Source: Holophagales bacterium
GTDB taxonomy: Bacteria; Acidobacteriota; Thermoanaerobaculia; Multivoradales; JAGPDF01
Length of the DNA: 64,000 nt
NCBI GenBank assembly: GCA_016699405.1
Contig: CP064972.1
Coordinates: 1,054,001-1,118,000 of the forward strand
Reading direction: 5' to 3'
Made by a program: the position numbers and the translations under genes. Positions 42,933 to 52,196 of the stretch are shown here, one piece after another. Numbering within the stretch: position 1 is the stretch's first letter; each line of letters starts with the position of its first letter. Under the pieces are notes generated by a model that was not told the origin of the DNA, searched no databases, and worked only from the letters and a program-made list of their open reading frames with translations.

Positions 42933-44491
42933 GCGCTCTGCGGCGATCTCTCCCGGCGTGCCCACCGCGGGTCGTCGGGCACCTCGCGTCGGCGAGGGGA
43001 GAGAGCTGGCGTTTCGCGGCGATCACCGCCGGCCTCTTCACGCTCCTGACCGCTTGGAGATTGATCGAGCACGAGCTCTGGCGTGACGAGGCCTGGCTCT
43101 GGCTGGTGGTGCGGGAGAGCGGCTCGCTGGCCGAGATGTTCGCGGCGCTCGGTCGCAGCGGCCAGGGGAACCTCTATCCGCTGCTGGCCGATCTCGTCCA
43201 TCAGCTCTCCGATTCCTGGCGCGCGCTCCAGGCGCTCAACCTGGTGATCACTGCCGCGGCGGCCTTGCTCTTCGCGCGTTGGGCACCGCTCGCTCGCCCG
43301 CTGCGCGTCCTCGTCCTGCTCGGTTACTTCCCGTTCTACGAGTACGCCGTGTTCAGCCGGCATTACGCGCTCGGCATGCTGCTGCTCTGGATCGCCTGTG
43401 CGGCGGCAGCGAGTCGGCGGCCGGCGCTCGGGCTCGGCGCCTCCTTGGGACTGCTCTGCCAGACGACGGTCTACGGCTTCATCCTCGCCGTTGCGGTCGG
43501 CGTGGGCTGGCTGTCCGACCGCTGGCCGCGTCGCGACGACCTCCCGCGGATCCCCCGCGGCGAGGCGATCGCCGGCGGCGCGCTCGCCTTGGGTGGAGCT
43601 CTTGCCGGACTGTGGCAGCTGCGCCCGCTTCCCGGCACGAGCTTCGCCCCGGGCTGGCACTTCGGATGGGAGCCGGCGATCGCCACGCGCGTCTTGCGGC
43701 TCCCATGGCGCGCCTTCGTGCCCTTGCCCCGGTTCGAGCTGCACTTCTGGAACAGCAACCTCCTCGATGGCGTCGCCAGCCTCCAGCCTTGGCTGGGGTG
43801 GGTCACCTTCGTGGTCGCCGTGGCGATTCTCCGGCCGCGCCGCGCGTCGCTCGTCACCTTCGCGGTGGGTGGGCTCGGCCTCGCGGCCTTCGCCTACACC
43901 AAGTACGTGGGTGAGGGCCGCCACGCCGGCCACCTCTGGCTGCTCTTCCTCGCCGCCCTCTGGCTCGGTGGGGGGCTGCACGAGACGGTGGGGCGCCGCT
44001 CCTGGCGGGAATGGACCGTTTCGGCCGTCGTCGTGTGTCAGGTGATCGCCGGCGGCTTCGCCAGCGCGATGGACCTCGTCCACCCGTTCTCGAATGCGGC
44101 ACGAACGGCGGCGGAAGTCCGCGCGGTCGGCCTCGACCGTTTGCCGCTCCTCGGTTATCGCGAGCCGCCCGCGGCGTCGGTGGCCCTCGCGCTCGGCCAG
44201 CCGCTCTTCTCGCCTGCCCGCGGGCTCTTCACCACCCATCCCGATTGGGGACCCGAGCAGCGCGATCTGCCCCTCGACACAGTCCGCTGCCGTGCCCGTG
44301 GCCTGGCGCGTCGCACGGGAAAGGATGTCGGCCTGGTGGTGAACCAGGAGCTCCCCGGCTGGCCGGAGATCGAACCGGTCGGGGAGATTCTCGGGGCGAT
44401 CCTCGAGAGTGAGGACTACCGCCTCTACCGACTGCGGGCGGATCGCCTGGCCGCGACGCGAGCGTTCGCCGGCTGCAACGCGGGAGAGTGA
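42929..44491 (+). CDS. multi-pass membrane glycosyltransferase (GT-C type)
   Basis: 520 residues from GTG 42929, which overlaps the stop of the fusion gene (GTGA), so translation is coupled; longer in-frame starts lie inside that gene. The first membrane segment (about 30-50) is followed by the luminal motif HELWRDEAWLWLVVRES, whose Asp-Glu matches the catalytic acidic pair of GT-C enzymes such as the GT39 and ArnT groups. About ten more hydrophobic segments follow, then a soluble C-terminal domain of about 120 residues. It probably uses a lipid-linked sugar to modify the same, possibly sulfated, glycan as its neighbour (inference). Confidence 0.8.
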   Translation: MSALRRSLPACPPRVVGHLASARGESWRFAAITAGLFTLLTAWRLIEHELWRDEAWLWLVVRESGSLAEMFAALGRSGQGNLYPLLADLVHQLSDSWRALQALNLVITAAAALLFARWAPLARPLRVLVLLGYFPFYEYAVFSRHYALGMLLLWIACAAAASRRPALGLGASLGLLCQTTVYGFILAVAVGVGWLSDRWPRRDDLPRIPRGEAIAGGALALGGALAGLWQLRPLPGTSFAPGWHFGWEPAIATRVLRLPWRAFVPLPRFELHFWNSNLLDGVASLQPWLGWVTFVVAVAILRPRRASLVTFAVGGLGLAAFAYTKYVGEGRHAGHLWLLFLAALWLGGGLHETVGRRSWREWTVSAVVVCQVIAGGFASAMDLVHPFSNAARTAAEVRAVGLDRLPLLGYREPPAASVALALGQPLFSPARGLFTTHPDWGPEQRDLPLDTVRCRARGLARRTGKDVGLVVNQELPGWPEIEPVGEILGAILESEDYRLYRLRADRLAATRAFAGCNAGE

Positions 44492-44527
44492 GCGGTGCGT
44501 CCGGCGGCGACGCGGCGGAGCTCCGAC

Positions 44528-45577
44528 TCAGGGGCTCTTGGTGGACCAGGCGACCAGCGAGCCAAACTCGAAGCCGTCGGCGGTCAGGACCTGGATCTCG
44601 TAGGCTCCGAGATCGATGGTGGAGCCGGTGACGCGTGGACGGCCGAGGAGATCCTCCGGCCCGACGTTCCCGTAGGGCTGGTAGACGCCCTTGCCCGAGA
44701 GGGGCGAGTCCGGCTTCAGGTCCCAGTTGCTTGCCAGATCGATGAACCGGGGGTCGACCTGATAGCGGTCGACCTCGAGGGCGACCGGGTTGTTGAGCGC
44801 CCGCGGATAGTCGTTGGCGACCAGCGCGACGGTGCCGATGCTGAAGATGCCGAAATCGTAGTCGCCGCCGTTGGCCCAGAGGATGTTGTTCGAGGCCCAG
44901 GCGGTGGCCGAGGCGTTCGCCAGGCTCAACGCGACGACGGACGACGCTCCGCCGCTGTTGCCGACGAACGTGTTGTTGGTCACCGCCGCGTCGAAGCCGG
45001 CCGTACCGTAGACCTCCAGGGCGGAGGCGTTGCCGAACACCTCGATCGTCGGGTGGACGGTGGCGGGAGTGACCCGCACCGACAACCCGACGCCCGAATC
45101 GCCCGGACCGCCGTCGCCGTTGGCAAGCTTCAGTCCCTCGATGTGGACGAGCGGGGTCCCGGTGCTGCCCGCGGGCATGGCGATCGAGATGGAAAGCACC
45201 CGCTCCTGATGGCCGCCGTCGAGGACCGTGCCGAACGGCGACGACTGGAGCCGGGCGCAGCTGCCGCCGATGAACGTGATGTAGCCGCCGACGAGCGTGA
45301 GGCTCTTGGACTCGCTCGAGAGGTACTTGAAGCCGCCGCCGGGGACGGGATAGGTCCCGGTCCGCAGGTGGATGACGTCGTCGGTCCCGTTGCTCTCGGC
45401 CGTGTCGAGGGCATTCTGCAATTCGGCCGAGTTGCCGACGCAGACCGTCGCGGCCCGGGCCGGCGCGAGCGGCAGGATGCTGGCGGCTCCGAGTGCCACG
45501 ACGGACACGGCGAGACGGAGGCGACGGACCTGGCGGGCAGCGCCCGGCCGTGGGGATGGCGTGACCGAAAGAAGCAT
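44528..45577 (-). CDS. secreted beta-helix-like protein with C-terminal DxFExGxLxxWS pattern
   Basis: 349 residues from ATG with AAGGAGA upstream. The long signal peptide ends at about residue 43 (ARAATV). The mature part reads like a right-handed parallel beta-helix of the polymorphic-outer-membrane or pectate-lyase type: short turns such as VIHLRTGTYPVPG, SLTLVGGYITFIGG and AVTNNTFVGNSGG, and the typical ending GRPRVTGSTIDLGAYE. The last 16 residues are DGFEFGSLVAWSTKSP. The same pattern at the same distance from the end occurs in the protein at 58645-59559. It is divergent from an ECF sigma factor gene, with 106 bases between. No catalytic site is recognised. Confidence 0.8.
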   Translation of the reverse strand: MLLSVTPSPRPGAARQVRRLRLAVSVVALGAASILPLAPARAATVCVGNSAELQNALDTAESNGTDDVIHLRTGTYPVPGGGFKYLSSESKSLTLVGGYITFIGGSCARLQSSPFGTVLDGGHQERVLSISIAMPAGSTGTPLVHIEGLKLANGDGGPGDSGVGLSVRVTPATVHPTIEVFGNASALEVYGTAGFDAAVTNNTFVGNSGGASSVVALSLANASATAWASNNILWANGGDYDFGIFSIGTVALVANDYPRALNNPVALEVDRYQVDPRFIDLASNWDLKPDSPLSGKGVYQPYGNVGPEDLLGRPRVTGSTIDLGAYEIQVLTADGFEFGSLVAWSTKSP

Positions 45578-45665
45578 CGAGTCTCCTTTCCACGATCAAC
45601 GTCCGCCCGCCCCCAGCCCGAACATCCCAGCCCGTCGATCCTGCTCACGGGCCCGCGACATCAAA

Positions 45666-45671
45666 TAGACT
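45666..45671 (+). promoter_or_regulatory. TAGACT -10-like element before the first ECF sigma gene
   Basis: TAGACT ends 12 bases before the GTG at 45684, implying a leader of only a few bases. There is no recognisable -35 at the 17-base distance. Confidence 0.35.
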
Positions 45672-45683
45672 GACGACACCACC

Positions 45684-46238
45684 GTGAGCCTCGACACGAC
45701 TGCGATGCTTCTCGAGCGGGTGCGCCAGGGCGATGACCGTGCCCGGGAGGCGCTCTTCGCGCGTGCCCTTCCCCTGCTTCGGCGTTGGGCGCGCGGGCGG
45801 CTGCCCCAGGGCGTCCGCGATCTTGCCGAGACCGACGACCTCGTTCAGGTTGCCCTCCTCCGATCGTTGGATCACTTGAAGGGGTTCGAGGCGCGACGGG
45901 AGGGTGCGTTCCTCGCCTACCTGCGCAGCGTCCTGCTCAACCTCGTCCGGGACGAGATCCGCGGCCACCGTCGCCGTCCCGGCCGCGAGTCACTGGACGA
46001 GGCGGAGGCGGACGGGCGCTCGTTGGTCGAGGCGGAGGTCGGAGCGGAGACCTTTGCCGCCTACGAGCGGGCCCTCGCGACGCTGCCCGAGGAGCCCCGG
46101 GAGGCGGTGATCTTGCGGGTGGAGTTCGGCTATACCTACGAAGAGTTGGCGACCGCGATCGGCAGTCCCTCGGCAGACGCGGCCCGGATGACGGTGACCC
46201 GGGCGCTGGTCAAGCTTGCGGCCGAGATGAAGCGATGA
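45684..46238 (+). CDS. ECF-type sigma factor, coupled to a Ser/Thr kinase
   Basis: 184 residues from GTG. Region 2 is visible as AREALFARALPLLRRWARGRLP..DLAETDDLVQVALLRSLDHL, with region 2.4 in AYLRSVLLNLVRDEIR. Region 4 is in ATLPEEPREAVILRVEFGYTYEELATAIGSPSADAARMTVTRAL. There is no anti-sigma gene nearby. Instead the stop overlaps (ATGA) the start of a Hanks-type kinase gene. This fits ECF groups whose activity is switched by kinase phosphorylation rather than by anti-sigma release (known for EcfP/PknT in Vibrio); here it is inference. Confidence 0.88.
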   Translation: MSLDTTAMLLERVRQGDDRAREALFARALPLLRRWARGRLPQGVRDLAETDDLVQVALLRSLDHLKGFEARREGAFLAYLRSVLLNLVRDEIRGHRRRPGRESLDEAEADGRSLVEAEVGAETFAAYERALATLPEEPREAVILRVEFGYTYEELATAIGSPSADAARMTVTRALVKLAAEMKR

Positions 46239-49200
46239 GCGCCGAGCCGAGTTGGCGAGAGCGGCTGGCCGCCGCGATCGCCGACGGCGAAGCGGTCAAC
46301 TATCCCCAGGCGGTCGCGCTCAGCGAGAGCCAGGAGGTCACCGACTTCCGCGATCTCGAGCGGATCGCCAAGGCGTTCTCTCGCGCCGCTGCGGCGGGCT
46401 CCCCGGCGGCCGTGCCACGGGCGCCGACGCTGTTTCGTTGGGGCAGTCTCGAGGTGCTCGAGAAGGTGGGCGAAGGGGCGTTCGGCGAGGTCTTCCGCGC
46501 CTACGACCCGGTGCTCGAGCGCGAAGTCGCGCTGAAGCTGCGGCGCGGCGGACCGAGCGCGGTCGAGCAGAGCGGCCGGCGCTACCTCGAGGAGGCCAGA
46601 CGCCTGGCGCGGGTTCGCCATCCGCACGTCCTGGCGGTCTACGGTGCCGCGGTGCACGACGGGAGGGTGGGGCTGTGGACCGAGTTGATCGACGGCGAGT
46701 CGCTCGAGGAGCGGCTGGTGCGCGAGGGTCCACTCCCGGCCGAAGAGACTCTCCGCATCGGGCTCGATCTCGCTTCGGCGCTCACCGCGATCCATCGCGC
46801 CGGCCTGGCTCACGGAGATGTCAAGGCGGCCAATGTGCTGCAGGAGCGGGGCGGTCGGGTCGTGCTCGCCGACCTCTCGGCCGCCCGGGAGCTCGACGGT
46901 TCCCCGGTGGGCGCGCTCGAAGGGACGCCGCTCGCCATGGCGCCGGAGCTGCTCGAAGGCGGAACGCCGGGCCCGAGCTCCGACCTCTATGCGCTCGGGG
47001 CGCTGCTCTTCCGCCTTCTCAGCGGGCGCCATCCGGTCGAGGCGACGACGCTCGCCGAGTTGCGCGAGCGACTTGCCGCATCGCCGGTTCCGTCGCTGGC
47101 GCTCCTGCGGGCCGACCTGCCCGAGGCGTTGACCGGGGCGGTCGACCGCGCGATCGCCCGGGATGCGCGGGAGCGCTTCGCCAGCGCCGTCGAGATGGCC
47201 GAGGCGTTGGCGGTCGAGCCGGAGGCGACACCCTCGCCCGGAACCGATCGAGCCGGTCGCTGGCGACGCCGGGGCCTCGTCGCCGGAGCTGTCGGCATCG
47301 CCGGCGCGGCGGGACTCTGGTTCGCTGTGCAGGCCGGTCCGCGGTTTGCCGAGGGGCTTCCGGTGAACCCGGGTCTCGCGGTGCTGGGGTTTCAGACCAG
47401 CGGGTCCGGGGACACGACGGGCCTCCGATCGGCTCTGACCGAGCTCCTGGTCACCGATCTGGGCGCCGGAAGCGGACTTCACCTGGCGCCGCCCGAGGCG
47501 ACCGCGAGGATGCGGCGGGACCTTCGCCTCGATGGGAGTGACCGACTCCCTCCGGCGACGCTGGCGGCGATCGGCCGCAACCTCGACGTCGTCGTGGTGG
47601 CGAGCGGAGCCGTCCGCGCTGCGGCCGGGGAGCCCCGACAGCTCGAGATCGTCGTCCGACTCGAGCGCGTCGACCGCCCGGGAACGGTGCTGACGGCACG
47701 CCGCAGCGGCAGCGAGACGGAGCTGCTGGCATTGGTCGCCGACCTCTCCCAGGAGTTGCGCCGCGCGCTCGGCGCGCCGCCGGCGGTCGCCGCGACCTCG
47801 CGCCTCTGGCCGCTCGCGCCCGAAGCGAGCCGCCTCTATGCCGTCGGCCTCGAGAAGCTGCGCGACGGCGACGCGCGCGGGGCGCTCGCTTCTCTCTCCC
47901 GCGCCACCGAGCTGGCGCCCGAATCGGCCGGTCCCTGGTTCGCCTGGGCACAGGCCGAGCAGGCGCTGGGCGGGCGGGCGCGAGCCGTCGAGCCGGCGCG
48001 CACGGCCTTTCGCCTGGCCGCCGGACTGCCCGAGCTCGAGCGGCGGCGCATCGAGGTCTTCTACTACCGGATGACCAACGAATGGGAGGCGGCGCTGGCG
48101 GCGGTGCGCGCTGCCGTCGCCGCCTCGCCCGGAGATCCTGATCTCGAGCTCGCCCGGGTCGATCTCGAAGTGGCAGCTGGCCATCCACGGGAAGCGCTTG
48201 CGCTCCTCGACAAGCTGCAGGCACCCGGAACCCCCGGGGCGCGCGATGCGCGCTTCGCCATCGCGCGCTGCCGCGTGCTCCAGCGGATCGGCGACTGGCC
48301 GCGCATGGTCGAAGCCGCCCGCGTGGCGCGCGAGATGGCCAAGGCCCAGGCGTCGCCCTACTACGAAGCGCGGGCGAGCCTTCATCAATCGGCGGCGCTC
48401 TGCTACCTGGGCCGCCCGCACGAAGGGGCGCCGCTCGCCGCCGAGGCGGTGCGTCTCGCCGCGCTCGTTGCCGATCCCAAGCTGTCGATCGACGCGTTGA
48501 ACGCCCAAGCGACCGTGGCGAAGTACTCGCACGAGCGTTCCGCCGCCGAGGCGATCTGGCGCCAGGCGCTGGCGGCGGCGCGCGCCATCGGCGATCGGCT
48601 GAACGAACAGACGATGCTCTACAACCTGGCGGTGCTGGCCGGGGATCAGGGCAATCTCCACGGACAGGCCGAGCACGGTCGGCAGGCGCTGGCAATCTGC
48701 AACGAGCTGCGGCTCGAAAGCTGTAGCGTCGAGCTGTCGACCATGCTCGGTGGCGTCCTCCTCTATACCGGGCCGATCGACGAAGCGCACGAGCTGCTGA
48801 CCAGCGCCTTCGAATACCACCGTCAGCACGGGCAGCGCAGCCGCGAGGGCGAAGCGGTCGCCTTCCTCGCCGAATGGGCGCAGAAGCGCGACGACCTTGC
48901 CGCGTCGGCCGGCTTCGCGCGACAGTGGCTCGCTCTCATGCGCGAGAACGGCGAGCCGCGTTTGATCGACTGGGCTCGGGCCAACGTCTTCTGGGTCGAG
49001 CTCGACGGCGGCGCGGACATCGATCCGGACGGCGAGCTGGCGGCCGTCGCCCGCCGTGCCGCCGAGCAGAAGGACACCGACCTCGAGGGCATGGCGCGGG
49101 CGATGCGCGGCCTCGCGGCGTTGCGGCGCGGCCGCCTCGACCTGGCCGAGAGCGAGACCCGACACGCCATCGAGCTCGTGCCGCCGCCGGTCACACCCTT

Positions 49201-49489
49201 CATCTGCTACTTCAACTGGTGGATCCGCGGGGACGTCTTGCTCGCCCGCGGCGAGCTCGCCGAGCTCGATCGTGAGGTCCCTCGCCTCCTCGAGCTGACC
49301 CGCCGGCTGGGAGTCGTCAGCGAGGAGCTCGAAGGAGAGCTGCTGGCGGCCAAGCTCACCGCCGCTCACGGCGATGCGGCGCGCGCGCGGGCCAATCTGG
49401 TCGATCTCGCTGCCGAGGCGCGCGCCAAGGGCTATCTGCGGACCGCTCGCCGGGCGACCGACGCGGCGGCGCGCCTCGGCCGGTCATGA
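46235..49489 (+). CDS. transmembrane Ser/Thr protein kinase with TPR-like C-terminal region
   Basis: 1084 residues. Kinase domain at about 68-290: glycine loop VGEGAFGEVFRAY, Lys101 in VALKL, catalytic loop HGDVKAANV with Asp195 (HGD instead of HRD), metal site ADLSAA (DLS instead of DFG), then APELLEG and SDLYALGALLFRLLSGRHP. One membrane segment is at about 300-318. The extracytoplasmic part has a region of about 130 residues of the type that precedes TPRs in such kinases (GLAVLGFQTSGSGD..LRSALTELLVTDL), then about 550 residues of helical repeats. The kinase starts on the sigma-factor stop, so it most likely phosphorylates that sigma factor. Confidence 0.9.
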   Translation: MSAEPSWRERLAAAIADGEAVNYPQAVALSESQEVTDFRDLERIAKAFSRAAAAGSPAAVPRAPTLFRWGSLEVLEKVGEGAFGEVFRAYDPVLEREVALKLRRGGPSAVEQSGRRYLEEARRLARVRHPHVLAVYGAAVHDGRVGLWTELIDGESLEERLVREGPLPAEETLRIGLDLASALTAIHRAGLAHGDVKAANVLQERGGRVVLADLSAARELDGSPVGALEGTPLAMAPELLEGGTPGPSSDLYALGALLFRLLSGRHPVEATTLAELRERLAASPVPSLALLRADLPEALTGAVDRAIARDARERFASAVEMAEALAVEPEATPSPGTDRAGRWRRRGLVAGAVGIAGAAGLWFAVQAGPRFAEGLPVNPGLAVLGFQTSGSGDTTGLRSALTELLVTDLGAGSGLHLAPPEATARMRRDLRLDGSDRLPPATLAAIGRNLDVVVVASGAVRAAAGEPRQLEIVVRLERVDRPGTVLTARRSGSETELLALVADLSQELRRALGAPPAVAATSRLWPLAPEASRLYAVGLEKLRDGDARGALASLSRATELAPESAGPWFAWAQAEQALGGRARAVEPARTAFRLAAGLPELERRRIEVFYYRMTNEWEAALAAVRAAVAASPGDPDLELARVDLEVAAGHPREALALLDKLQAPGTPGARDARFAIARCRVLQRIGDWPRMVEAARVAREMAKAQASPYYEARASLHQSAALCYLGRPHEGAPLAAEAVRLAALVADPKLSIDALNAQATVAKYSHERSAAEAIWRQALAAARAIGDRLNEQTMLYNLAVLAGDQGNLHGQAEHGRQALAICNELRLESCSVELSTMLGGVLLYTGPIDEAHELLTSAFEYHRQHGQRSREGEAVAFLAEWAQKRDDLAASAGFARQWLALMRENGEPRLIDWARANVFWVELDGGADIDPDGELAAVARRAAEQKDTDLEGMARAMRGLAALRRGRLDLAESETRHAIELVPPPVTPFICYFNWWIRGDVLLARGELAELDREVPRLLELTRRLGVVSEELEGELLAAKLTAAHGDAARARANLVDLAAEARAKGYLRTARRATDAAARLGRS

Positions 49490-49505
49490 GGCTGGGGCGA
49501 GCCTC
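49488..49505. terminator. weak hairpin between convergent genes
   Basis: GAGGCT-GGGGCG-AGCCTC, a 6-bp stem that begins within the kinase stop codon and ends 33 bases before the convergent PhyH gene end. Weak, no T-run. Confidence 0.3.
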
Positions 49506-49537
49506 GTCAGCTCGTCCGGAATGGAGTCTCCGGCCCG

Positions 49538-50413
49538 TCAGCTGGCGCGCCGGAACAGGCCCCGCAGGCGGTGGCCGAGGGCGACCCGCAAGCTGGTGGT
49601 GATGGCGCGCTGGTCTGCCCGCAGCTGAACGACATACGGCAGGTCGAGGTGCGGTCCGTCGGAGCCGAAGGCCATCGGAAAGCGATCGCCGGTCAACGTG
49701 CTGACCGTGCGACCGTCCATGTAGCAGGCGGTGAAGGCCCGGCGGGAGACCGGCGAAGGGTTGATCCCCGACCGGTGGATGAGCCAGTTGTGCAGCAGGA
49801 TGGCGTGGCCGCTCTCCACTTCGACGGCGCGCACCGCTTCCGGCGGGCAGTGGCGCTCGACCTCCTGCGGGGCGACCGTGCTGCCGTGTGCGCTCAGCAG
49901 GCCGAGGCGGTGTGTGCCGGGAACGACCTCGAGGCACCCGTTCTCGCGCGTCGCCGGATCGAGAGCGACCCAGATCGTCACCAGCGGGTCGCGATCGAGC
50001 TTCCAGACGTCGCCGCCGTCCTGATGCCAGGGCAGGAAGGTCCCCTGTCCGGCCGGCTTGTTCATCACCATCGCGCGGAAGATCGACACCGGGGCGTGGG
50101 CGCCGTAGACGCGAGCGCAGATCTCGGCGATGAGCGGGTGCCGGACCAGCGGGGAGAAGAGCGGATCGCTCTCCAGCCCCTGGATCTTGCGATAACGCAA
50201 CGTCCCCTCGGCGAACGATCGCACGGCGCCGGGCAGCGCCTCGTAGGCGCCACCGGTGTCGAGCTGCATCTCGATGGCCGGGTTGCGGACGCGCCCGAGC
50301 GCGAGGTCGTCGGCCCGGGCGCAGAGCTCGGTGACCGTCGTCGGCTCCAGAACCCGGCCGAGGCGCAGGTAGCCGTCGCGGGAGTAGTCCGACCACTGTT
50401 GCTCGTCGAGCAT
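49538..50413 (-). CDS. phytanoyl-CoA dioxygenase (PhyH) family protein
   Basis: 291 residues from ATG 50413, with GGAGGAGGGATCG directly upstream. The Fe(II)/2-oxoglutarate fold is indicated by the iron ligands in PWHQDGGDVW (His, Asp) and a distal His in LLHNWLIHRSG, with the oxoglutarate-binding Arg likely in PVSRRAFT. TIWVALDPATRENGCLEVVPGTHR is the family signature. It is a cytoplasmic oxygenase that hydroxylates a small molecule or a carrier-bound substrate, which cannot be read from sequence. It is divergent from a pyruvyltransferase-like gene, so a role in modifying a glycan precursor is possible. Confidence 0.87.
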   Translation of the reverse strand: MLDEQQWSDYSRDGYLRLGRVLEPTTVTELCARADDLALGRVRNPAIEMQLDTGGAYEALPGAVRSFAEGTLRYRKIQGLESDPLFSPLVRHPLIAEICARVYGAHAPVSIFRAMVMNKPAGQGTFLPWHQDGGDVWKLDRDPLVTIWVALDPATRENGCLEVVPGTHRLGLLSAHGSTVAPQEVERHCPPEAVRAVEVESGHAILLHNWLIHRSGINPSPVSRRAFTACYMDGRTVSTLTGDRFPMAFGSDGPHLDLPYVVQLRADQRAITTSLRVALGHRLRGLFRRAS

Positions 50414-50560
50414 CGATCCCTCCTCCGGAGTCAGCGGATGCCGTGACACCGGCCGAGGACCTCTCGCTTCTCGTCGGTGGTCCGGTGCGTCGCGGAGTCT
50501 ACCTGCTGGGCGGGTGCCGCAGCGGTTTCCAAGCGTCGGCGCTTCCCGGCGCCGCGCCGG

Positions 50561-50566
50561 TAGACT
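50561..50566 (+). promoter_or_regulatory. TAGACT -10-like element before the pyruvyltransferase-like gene
   Basis: TAGACT ends 7 bases before the ATG at 50574. With a usual 6-7 base distance to the transcript start, the mRNA would be leaderless. No ribosome site precedes the ATG, which agrees. Confidence 0.4.
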
Positions 50567-50573
50567 GCAGCTC

Positions 50574-52103
50574 ATGGGAGCGACACCGCGCGTCGTCATC
50601 GTGGCCGACGTGGGGAGCGGGAACGCCGAACACGTCGGCGACAACGCCATGTTCGAGGCAAACGTGGCGGCGCTGACGCAACGTCTCCCGGGCCTCGAGG
50701 TGAGCCTGCTGGCTCGCCGTCCCTGGCGATCGGCAGAGATACGGGTCGCCGAGCTCCCGGCGCTCGACTTCCCACGCCTGGACGAGGCGTCGGACGGCGA
50801 GCGCCGCAAGCTCCTCGAACTGGTCAGCGCCGCGGTGCGGAGCGGCCGCTTCGCGACACTCGGTCGACGTGCCGAGTCCGTCGCAGCGTTGGTGGCGGCG
50901 CTCTCCCGCGCGGATGCGCTGGTCGTCTCGGGCGGCGGCAACCTCAACGCGCGATGGCCGGAACATCTCTTCGAGCGGGCCGCCGCGGTCGAGGTTGCTC
51001 GCCGCCTGGGCAGGCCGGTGGCCTTTCTCGGTCAGACGCTCGGTCCGGCGCTCGCCCCCGACCAGCGGGCCGTGCTCGGCGAGGCGCTCCGCTCTGCCGC
51101 CTGGGTCGGCGTGCGCGAGCTCCCTTCGGCGGCCCTCGCCCTGGCGCTCGGTGTGCCGGAGGGCCGAGTCGACTATCAGCTCGACGACGCCTGCTTCCTT
51201 CAGCCACGCCCGCCGGAGCCGGACGAGCGACGACAGTTGCCCGATTGGGGGGACGGCCGCTGGATCGCCCTCACCTTTCACCCGTTCTGCGCCCCCTCGG
51301 ACCTCGCGTGCGACCGGATCGGCGAGCAGCTGGGAGCGCTTGCCTCCGCTCTCGGTGCGCGACTGCTGTTCCTGCCGCACGAAGCGGCCGATGACGCCGG
51401 ACGGAGCGACCGCGAGGTGAGCCACGCCCTGGTTGCGCGGCTTCCGCGCCGGGTCGAATCCTGGATCTGTCCCGTACTTCCCGCCCGACTCGTGCGCTGG
51501 ATCACCGCGCAGGCCTGCATGGTCGTCAGCACGCGCTACCACCCGCTGGTCTTCGGCCTCGCCGCCGGAGTGCCGTGTCTCGGGCTCTGGAGCGACGACT
51601 ACAGCCGCATCAAGGTCCAGGGCGCCCTGCGCCATGCCGGTCAGAGCGAATGGAGCTGCGCTCTGGAGGAGGGCGCAGCCGGAGCGCTCCTGGCCCGTGG
51701 CCTCGACCTCTGGCAGCGACGCGACGTGACGAGTGCGCACCTGGCCGCTCTGCACCCTGGATGGCGTGTCCGCGAAGAACGTCGCTGGAGACGGCTCCTC
51801 GCCGCCCTCGGCCTGTCGAGCTCGCGGGCCACGCCGAGCGAGAGCTCGACGGGGCGAGCCGAGCCCGCGCTCGAGCCGCGCGATTCTCTGCTCGGTGCCG
51901 ACCCGCAGGCTCTCGCCCTGGCGCTTCTCGAGACCCTGGAGGAGGAGCGCGCGGCGGCCGGCGCGGAGCTCGAGCGCCGGCGCGCCGAGCTGCGCTGGGT
52001 GGTGGGGACGTCGACCTGGAAGCTCCGCTCCCGGCTGCTCCGTTTGCGCCCACTCCTCTCTGCCTATCGGACGCTGTCGCGACGCCGTGACGGAGCGCGC
52101 TGA
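50574..52103 (+). CDS. polysaccharide pyruvyltransferase family protein
   Basis: 509 residues. The N-terminus RVVIVADVGSGNAEHVGDNAMFEA and the glycine motif ALVVSGGGNLN are those of the WcaK/CsaB group, which transfers pyruvate from phosphoenolpyruvate to sugars. GRPVAFLGQTLGP and the C-terminal site VVSTRYHPLVFGLAAGVPCLGLWSDDY (Arg, His) follow. The last 110 residues are a charged helical tail, longer than in CsaB. There is no signal peptide, so it is cytoplasmic, acting on a lipid-linked glycan. ATG 50574 is chosen because the promoter-like element lies just before it. Confidence 0.83.
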   Translation: MGATPRVVIVADVGSGNAEHVGDNAMFEANVAALTQRLPGLEVSLLARRPWRSAEIRVAELPALDFPRLDEASDGERRKLLELVSAAVRSGRFATLGRRAESVAALVAALSRADALVVSGGGNLNARWPEHLFERAAAVEVARRLGRPVAFLGQTLGPALAPDQRAVLGEALRSAAWVGVRELPSAALALALGVPEGRVDYQLDDACFLQPRPPEPDERRQLPDWGDGRWIALTFHPFCAPSDLACDRIGEQLGALASALGARLLFLPHEAADDAGRSDREVSHALVARLPRRVESWICPVLPARLVRWITAQACMVVSTRYHPLVFGLAAGVPCLGLWSDDYSRIKVQGALRHAGQSEWSCALEEGAAGALLARGLDLWQRRDVTSAHLAALHPGWRVREERRWRRLLAALGLSSSRATPSESSTGRAEPALEPRDSLLGADPQALALALLETLEEERAAAGAELERRRAELRWVVGTSTWKLRSRLLRLRPLLSAYRTLSRRRDGAR

Positions 52104-52196
52104 CCCTGGTCGCTTGGCGATCGCCGGGTCCTGCTAGCCTTGCCGTCGAGCCCACCCGTCCGATGCTCGAGCGGGCGCCACCGAGAGGACGATCCG

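Noticed and set aside
43479..43914. Alternative forward frames inside the GT-C gene at 42929-44491
   Set aside because: They lack hydrophobic segments and ribosome sites; the main frame has a complete membrane protein pattern and GT-C motif.
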